Source of the DNA: Accumulibacter sp.
Lineage (GTDB): Bacteria > Pseudomonadota > Gammaproteobacteria > Burkholderiales > Rhodocyclaceae
Assembly (NCBI GenBank): GCA_031274075.1
Contig: JAISQQ010000321.1
Coordinates: 1 to 9,904, forward strand
Length of the DNA: 9,904 nucleotides
Direction of reading: 5' to 3'
Below are positions 7,017 through 9,904 of the stretch, piece after piece. Below the pieces are notes generated by a model that was not told where the DNA came from, did no database searches, and saw only the letters and a list, made by a program, of their open reading frames with translations. The position numbers were made by a program, and so were the translations under genes. The first letter of the stretch is position 1. Each line of letters starts with the position of its first letter.

Positions 7017-7239
7017 TGCTTCCGCCCGCGCGCTCGACCGTCAGGTCAGCGGCGATCATTACCGGCGGATGGCGATCCAGCCGGTCGAGTACATCCAGAG
7101 AAACGGCCTGGGATTCGTCGAGGGTTCGGTCGTCAAGTACGTCTCGCGCTGGCGGGTCAAGAACGGCGTCGAGGACCTGGAGAAGGCGATCCACCTGTTG
7201 CAACTCCTCGTCGAGTTCGAGAGGGCGAAGGATGCCTGA
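7009..7239 (+). CDS. DUF3310 phage protein
   Basis: This is a 76-residue small protein of the phage DUF3310 family. The domain covers nearly the whole chain: DHYRRMAIQPVEYIQ (16-30), then GFVEGSVVKYVSRWRVKNG (35-53), then EDLEKAIHLLQLLVEFE (55-71). The pattern DHY, QP.EYI, VVKYVSR and K.G.EDL.KA is diagnostic. Its biochemical function is not established; in many phages it occurs as a stand-alone protein or as part of larger nucleotide-metabolism proteins, usually in early or replication modules. Here it instead lies directly before head genes. It overlaps the ORF upstream by 8 bp (ATGTCTGA) and the Mu F-like gene downstream by 8 bp (ATGCCTGA). A G-rich stretch (GGGGGTGGGCG) just before the ATG could serve as ribosome site. 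Confidence 0.85.
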   Translation: MSDASARALDRQVSGDHYRRMAIQPVEYIQRNGLGFVEGSVVKYVSRWRVKNGVEDLEKAIHLLQLLVEFERAKDA

Positions 7240-8758
7240 CGCGTCCGTTTCCCCGCTCCGTAGCGCGTTCGACCTGCCCTTCGAGGAACAGATCGCTTTC
7301 TTTCGTCAGAAGCTCCATCTGCCGACAGAGCGCTGGGACGATATCTGGCAGTCCGCGCACGACCGTTCTTTCGTCGTCGCCGGGGCGATGAAGGCCGATC
7401 TGCTGCAGGACCTGTTCGACGCGGTGGCCCCCTTGCAGCGGCAGAGCCAGGAGAGTCTCACCAGGAAGTTCCTGGAAGCCGCCGAGAAAAACAACTGGCA
7501 CGGCTGGACAGGCGAAGATACGGAGGAGGGCCAGGCCTGGCGGGCGCGGGTCGTCTATGAGACCAATATCCGCACTTCCTACGCCGCCGGACGCTACGCG
7601 CAACTGACCGATCCCGATCTCGTCGCCCTGCGGCCGTACTGGAAATACGTCCACAGCGATCTGTCCTGGGAGCATCCTCGGCCGATGCACAAGCTGTGGG
7701 GCGACATGCAGCTCACCTTGCGTCACGACGATCCGTTCTGGCAGACGCATTACCCGCCGAACGGTTGGGGCTGCCGCTGCCGGGTGGTGGCGGTGCGCCA
7801 GCCCGAAGACGGCGCCGCCGCCGCGCCGCCCCCAGGGTGGGATACGGTCAACCCGAAAACCGGCGCGCCCGCCGGTATCGACAAGGGCTGGGCGTATGCG
7901 CCGGGGGCCACGCGGGCGGAGGAAATCCGCGCTTTCGTGGCGACGAAGGCGGGGGAACTGAGCCCGGAACTGGCGCAGGCGTTTGTCGCGGAGGTGCAGA
8001 AGATCGCCCCGGAACTGGCCTCTCCCCAGTTTGAGCCACAGAAGACGGCCGCAGCGGCGGCGTCCTGGCTGACGCGCAATAATCTGGTGCGGGAGGCCGA
8101 CTACACCGGGCTGGCCACGGAGGTGGCCAACGCCATGAACGCGACGCTCTTGGCGCATGTTCAGGACTACCCGGAAATCAAGCGGAAGCTGAATTTCGTC
8201 GGTACCACACAGGCGCGGGCGCAACGGTATGCGGACCTTCGGATCGACCAACGGTATCGCGCACTGGTGGGTATTGGCATATCGCCCGACGAAGCGAAGA
8301 AAACAGCCGAAGCCAAGAGAGCAAAATTCCGCGCCGAGCTGCGAACGCCGGGGAACGTCTACGCCACTGCGATCAATTACCCCGGGCTTGCCGGTATAGC
8401 GGTCAACCGCGTGTTCGGCAAGAACCTACGGGCGTTTGTGGCTTCGGCCCGCCGCGACGAGAGGACGGGCTATCATCCGCCCGGAACCGGCTCGATCGGG
8501 GGTATCATGAATCATGAAATGGGACATGTCATGGATTTCCTGCTGAATCTGAGCCAGTATCCGGACATGATCGCGCTCTATGATCAGTACAAAGACCGTC
8601 TGGAAAAGGAGGTTTCCCGCTATGCCGCGAACCATGGCCTCGATGAGTTCATCGCTGAGTGCTGGACCGAGTATAAAACCTCCCCGGCGCCGCGTACCGC
8701 CGCCCGCGCTGTTGGAAGCCTTGTCGAAGCACGGTATCGATCCCGATTCCCTCGATAA
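7232..8758 (+). CDS. Mu F-like minor head protein with C-terminal lethal-factor-like metallopeptidase (MuF-type toxin)
   Basis: This 508-residue protein has two parts. Residues about 1-190 are the phage Mu gpF / SPP1 gp7 head-morphogenesis domain: FDLPFEEQIAFFRQKL (13-28), the VYETNIRTSYAAGRYAQL helix (108-125), and the Cys/His end HYPPNGWGCRCRV (173-185). Residues about 280-508 form a second domain with HEMGH at 428-432, the HExxH zinc-peptidase motif (zinc ligands H428 and H432, catalytic E429), followed by VMDFLL. The sequence DEFIAECWTEY (471-481) places a glutamate (E472) 44 residues after H428, resembling EFFAEAF of anthrax lethal factor, where that spacing is 49. This layout fits polymorphic toxins carried on phage head proteins, which enter cells with the DNA. 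I chose the ATG at 7232 because upstream in-frame sequence is the shadow of the DUF3310 gene. Target and activity are unknown. The head-domain call is strong; the lethal-factor likeness is by motif only. Confidence 0.88.
   Translation: MPDASVSPLRSAFDLPFEEQIAFFRQKLHLPTERWDDIWQSAHDRSFVVAGAMKADLLQDLFDAVAPLQRQSQESLTRKFLEAAEKNNWHGWTGEDTEEGQAWRARVVYETNIRTSYAAGRYAQLTDPDLVALRPYWKYVHSDLSWEHPRPMHKLWGDMQLTLRHDDPFWQTHYPPNGWGCRCRVVAVRQPEDGAAAAPPPGWDTVNPKTGAPAGIDKGWAYAPGATRAEEIRAFVATKAGELSPELAQAFVAEVQKIAPELASPQFEPQKTAAAAASWLTRNNLVREADYTGLATEVANAMNATLLAHVQDYPEIKRKLNFVGTTQARAQRYADLRIDQRYRALVGIGISPDEAKKTAEAKRAKFRAELRTPGNVYATAINYPGLAGIAVNRVFGKNLRAFVASARRDERTGYHPPGTGSIGGIMNHEMGHVMDFLLNLSQYPDMIALYDQYKDRLEKEVSRYAANHGLDEFIAECWTEYKTSPAPRTAARAVGSLVEARYRSRFPR
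8606..8612 (+). promoter_or_regulatory. Strong Shine-Dalgarno inside the toxin 3' end
   Basis: AAGGAGG lies 9 nt before the ATG at 8622 and within the coding sequence of the Mu F-like protein, where it encodes part of KEV. It is the best ribosome site in the phage fragment and supports internal initiation of the overlapping small ORF. Chance occurrence inside coding DNA cannot be excluded. Confidence 0.5.
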
Positions 8759-8894
8759 CTGGGATATGAACGACGCCATTAACCTTTTCCACGATTTCAT
8801 AAAATGCTTTGGTGAGGAAGAAGGAATCGAGAAAGTCATCTACATGGTGAAACTTGAACTTGAGGAGGATGCCAAGCTTGTCATCCACTACTAA
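8622..8894 (+). CDS. Small overlapping ORF, candidate immunity protein
   Basis: I do not recognise a family. From the ATG at 8622 the product is 90 residues. It has a Pro/Arg-rich N-terminus (PSIKPPRRRVPPP), then ALLEALSKHGIDPDSLDNWD (29-48), MNDAINLFHDFIKCFG (49-64) and an acidic C-terminus (EEEGIEKVIYMVKLELEEDA). The first 137 bases overlap the toxin gene in another frame. The start rests on the AAGGAGG 9 nt upstream; the ATG at 8766 (42 residues) is the next ATG. From about 8680 its third codon positions become G/C-rich while those of the toxin frame drop, so the C-terminal two thirds are probably coding. It ends 2 bp before the next gene, to which it may be translationally coupled. Position directly after a toxin and small acidic character fit an immunity protein; this is inference. 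The alternative is that a frameshift separates it from the toxin. Confidence 0.55.
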   Translation: MPRTMASMSSSLSAGPSIKPPRRRVPPPALLEALSKHGIDPDSLDNWDMNDAINLFHDFIKCFGEEEGIEKVIYMVKLELEEDAKLVIHY

Positions 8895-8896
8895 CG

Positions 8897-9394
8897 ATGA
8901 TCACGATTGAACTCGACAACGCCCGCGCGATGGCCGCGTTGAACCGGCTCCTCCGCGCGGGCGTGAATCCGGCCCCGGTACTGAAGGCTATCGGAGAAGA
9001 CCTGGTCGAGTCGACCCGGCAACGTATCCATGCGGGCGGCCCTGGCCCGCACGGCGAGGTCTGGGAAAGGAATTCGCCCGTGACGATGGCGCTCGCCGCC
9101 AAATTCAACCGGCCGAAAAAGATGGGCAATCATCCGCTGGTAGATAGCGGTATCCTGATGGACACGATCAGCTTTAGGGTCAGCGGAGACACCCTGTACG
9201 TCGGTACCGATCGTTTTGCCGATGAATGGGAAGGCGGCGCCGCCGTCTTGCATTTCGGCACCGACCGCGCCGGACGTGACCATAAGGTAAAAATTCCCGC
9301 CCGGCCTTTTCTGGGGGTATCGAACGACGACGCCGACGAGATCGAGGCGACGGTCAATGAAGTGCTGTCCCGGCTCGTCGACGGCAAAAACTGA
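8897..9394 (+). CDS. Phage virion morphogenesis protein (Mu gpG / phage_tail_S family)
   Basis: This 165-residue protein belongs to the virion morphogenesis / tail completion family that follows gpF in Mu-like phages. The signatures are the N-terminal helix region (ALNRLLRAGVNPAPVLKAIG), TRQRIHAGGPGPHGEVWERN (35-54), the HPLVDSGILMDTISFRV segment (79-95), VLHFGT, and the C-terminal KIPARPFLGVS (131-141). These lie in the family order and at normal length. It acts in head-tail joining or tail completion. The ATG at 8897 lies 2 bp after the stop of the small ORF, and no Shine-Dalgarno is adjacent, so translation probably depends on the upstream gene. It is the last gene of the fragment; the protease and major head protein genes that usually follow in Mu are absent within the window. 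Confidence 0.92.
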   Translation: MITIELDNARAMAALNRLLRAGVNPAPVLKAIGEDLVESTRQRIHAGGPGPHGEVWERNSPVTMALAAKFNRPKKMGNHPLVDSGILMDTISFRVSGDTLYVGTDRFADEWEGGAAVLHFGTDRAGRDHKVKIPARPFLGVSNDDADEIEATVNEVLSRLVDGKN

Positions 9395-9432
9395 CGCTTT
9401 TTGACCCGGCAAACGAGGCGGTTTTTTTTATT
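9395..9432 (+). terminator. Possible weak intrinsic terminator after the phage cassette
   Basis: Directly after the gpG-like stop is a G/C-rich stretch with only a short imperfect hairpin (ACC-C-G against CGGT, closing at 9421), followed by a run of eight T (9422-9429). The T-run is at the right place, but the stem is poor. Offered as a likely transcript end, not a firm one. Confidence 0.35.
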
Positions 9433-9497
9433 GCGTGTGGCGCAATGAAATTGCAAAACCCGTCCCGCCAAATCCCCCCAAATCCCACCCAGTCCCG

Positions 9498-9531
9498 CAA
9501 ATATCGCGCATTCCGCCTTCAAATATCGCGC
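9498..9531. repeat. 12-bp direct repeat with 22-bp period
   Basis: CAAATATCGCGC occurs at 9498-9509 and again at 9520-9531, an exact copy two helical turns apart. Just upstream, CCAAATCCC also occurs twice. The copies could be binding sites for one regulator or only local duplication; no function can be assigned. Confidence 0.7.
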
Positions 9532-9583
9532 TCGTGCACACCAACCTTTGGCTCGCTTGGGCGTTGGTACATAATTGTAGAGT

Positions 9584-9685
9584 GGAAAAGCGCAGCGCCT
9601 TCCGCCGGTCCCCTTCACGGCGCAGCGCGCCGCACGATTCAAAGGCCACAGGAGAGAACGACCGGCGGGAGGCGCTGCGCTTTCC
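9584..9685. repeat. REP-like element: long inverted repeat
   Basis: The left arm (9584-9610, from GGAAAAGCGCAGCGCC to CCGCCGGTC) and the right arm (9660-9685, from GACCGGCGG to CTGCGCTTTCC) are reverse complements over about 26 bases, with one mismatch and one missing base. They are separated by 49 bases. The spacer contains its own hairpin, GGCGC-AGC-GCGCC (9619-9631), so GCGCAGCGC or its complement occurs three times (9590, 9620, 9672). The right arm continues into CCCGCCCTTCGGG. This form resembles dispersed palindromic elements common between genes of betaproteobacteria. I see no transposase in the window. Confidence 0.75.
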
Positions 9686-9725
9686 CGCCCTTCGGGTCAC
9701 CGATGTCAGGGGTCCGTAATTCTTG

Positions 9726-9742
9726 CGGGCGCGAAGCGCCCG
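9726..9742. repeat. Perfect 7-bp hairpin with GCGAAGC core
   Basis: CGGGCGC-GAA-GCGCCCG is an exact palindrome with a three-base loop. Its centre, GCGAAGC, is known as an unusually stable DNA mini-hairpin. It lies 40 bp beyond the REP-like element and may be part of the same repeat unit. No T-run follows, so it is not a terminator. Confidence 0.7.
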
Positions 9743-9904
9743 GTAACTGATCTGATCCCTGCCCCCCGATACCTGCCCCTTGCCCCCCGCCGCTTGACGC
9801 AATGCGCGCTTCTTGGGAAACTCTTCAGATTTTTGAGCGATCATCCGCGAGCTTCCCATCCGTAGGATGGCTCTGGCGATAGGCTCGGGGAGAAAAGGTC
9901 AGCC

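Larger units (their letters stand above)
9395..9904. other. Non-coding, repeat-rich stretch to the window end
   Basis: I see no convincing gene in these 510 bases. The open frames on both strands run through palindromic repeats and give low-complexity Arg/Ser/Pro translations. The stretch holds the possible terminator, a 12-bp direct repeat, a long inverted repeat, a perfect GAA-loop hairpin, a C-rich run of loosely repeated CTGCCCC units (about 9755-9790), and a small dyad CCATCC-GTA-GGATGG at 9856-9870. It may be a boundary between the phage fragment and host chromosome, but no attachment site or target duplication could be identified. Confidence 0.7.

Noticed and set aside
6839..7231. N-terminal extension of the Mu F-like protein by 131 residues in the same open frame
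   Set aside because: The extension is Ser/Arg/Trp-rich, reads through the DUF3310 gene in the wrong frame, and has no family likeness. The ATG at 7232 gives a normal Mu F start.
9428..9859. 143-codon frame on the minus strand and plus-strand frames at 9435-9750
   Set aside because: They run through the inverted repeats, are low in complexity, lack ribosome sites, and resemble translations of intergenic repeats.
9856..9870. CCATCC-GTA-GGATGG dyad as an operator for a gene beyond the window
   Set aside because: The stem is only 6 bp and no gene start or promoter is visible, so no function can be supported.
1..9904. CRISPR array, tRNA or rRNA genes, or insertion sequence
   Set aside because: No evenly spaced repeats with unique spacers, no cloverleaf with CCA or conserved T-arm, no rRNA signature and no transposase frame were found.

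Overview
The window reads as chromosome from a GC-rich proteobacterium, most likely a betaproteobacterium (Burkholderiales or Rhodocyclales type). This is inferred from the complete tripartite tricarboxylate transporter (TTT, or Bug) locus, strong G/C bias at third codon positions, and GCGCAGCGC-type palindromic intergenic repeats. No rRNA, tRNA or CRISPR array is visible, so the taxonomy is inference only.

Layout. (1) Positions 11-856 (+): a Cof-type HAD phosphatase whose 3' end overlaps, tail to tail, the last gene of the next block. (2) Positions 823-6799 (-): a six-gene unit transcribed leftward in the order IclR-family regulator, tctB, tctA, tctC, D-2-hydroxyacid dehydrogenase, short-chain dehydrogenase. 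It starts from a perfect-consensus sigma-70 promoter (TTGACA, 17-bp spacer, TATAAT) at 6771-6799. Three alternating GTTTCA/TGAAAC half-sites spaced 10 bp apart lie over the predicted transcription start and the iclR ribosome site. The simplest reading is a self-repressing, substrate-induced operon for import and oxidation of an organic acid, probably a 2-hydroxy or sugar acid. The substrate cannot be named from sequence.

(3) Positions about 6837-9432 (+): an isolated phage fragment. It holds a short ORF that may be the end of a truncated gene, a DUF3310 protein, a Mu F-like minor head protein, a small ORF, and a Mu G-like virion morphogenesis protein. The genes are tightly packed or overlapping. 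No integrase, terminase, portal, protease or major head gene is present. (4) Positions 9395-9904: non-coding sequence with a weak terminator and several palindromic and direct repeats, including a 102-bp REP-like inverted repeat.

The most interesting part is the Mu F-like protein (7232-8758). After its head domain it carries a C-terminal HEMGH zinc-peptidase motif and a downstream EFIAE motif, in the same order and at nearly the same spacing as in anthrax lethal factor. This is the layout of a phage-borne 'MuF' polymorphic toxin. A small acidic-tailed ORF (8622-8894) with a strong Shine-Dalgarno inside the toxin's 3' end overlaps it in another frame and is a candidate immunity gene. The codon-usage phase shifts near 8690, so a frameshift must also be considered.
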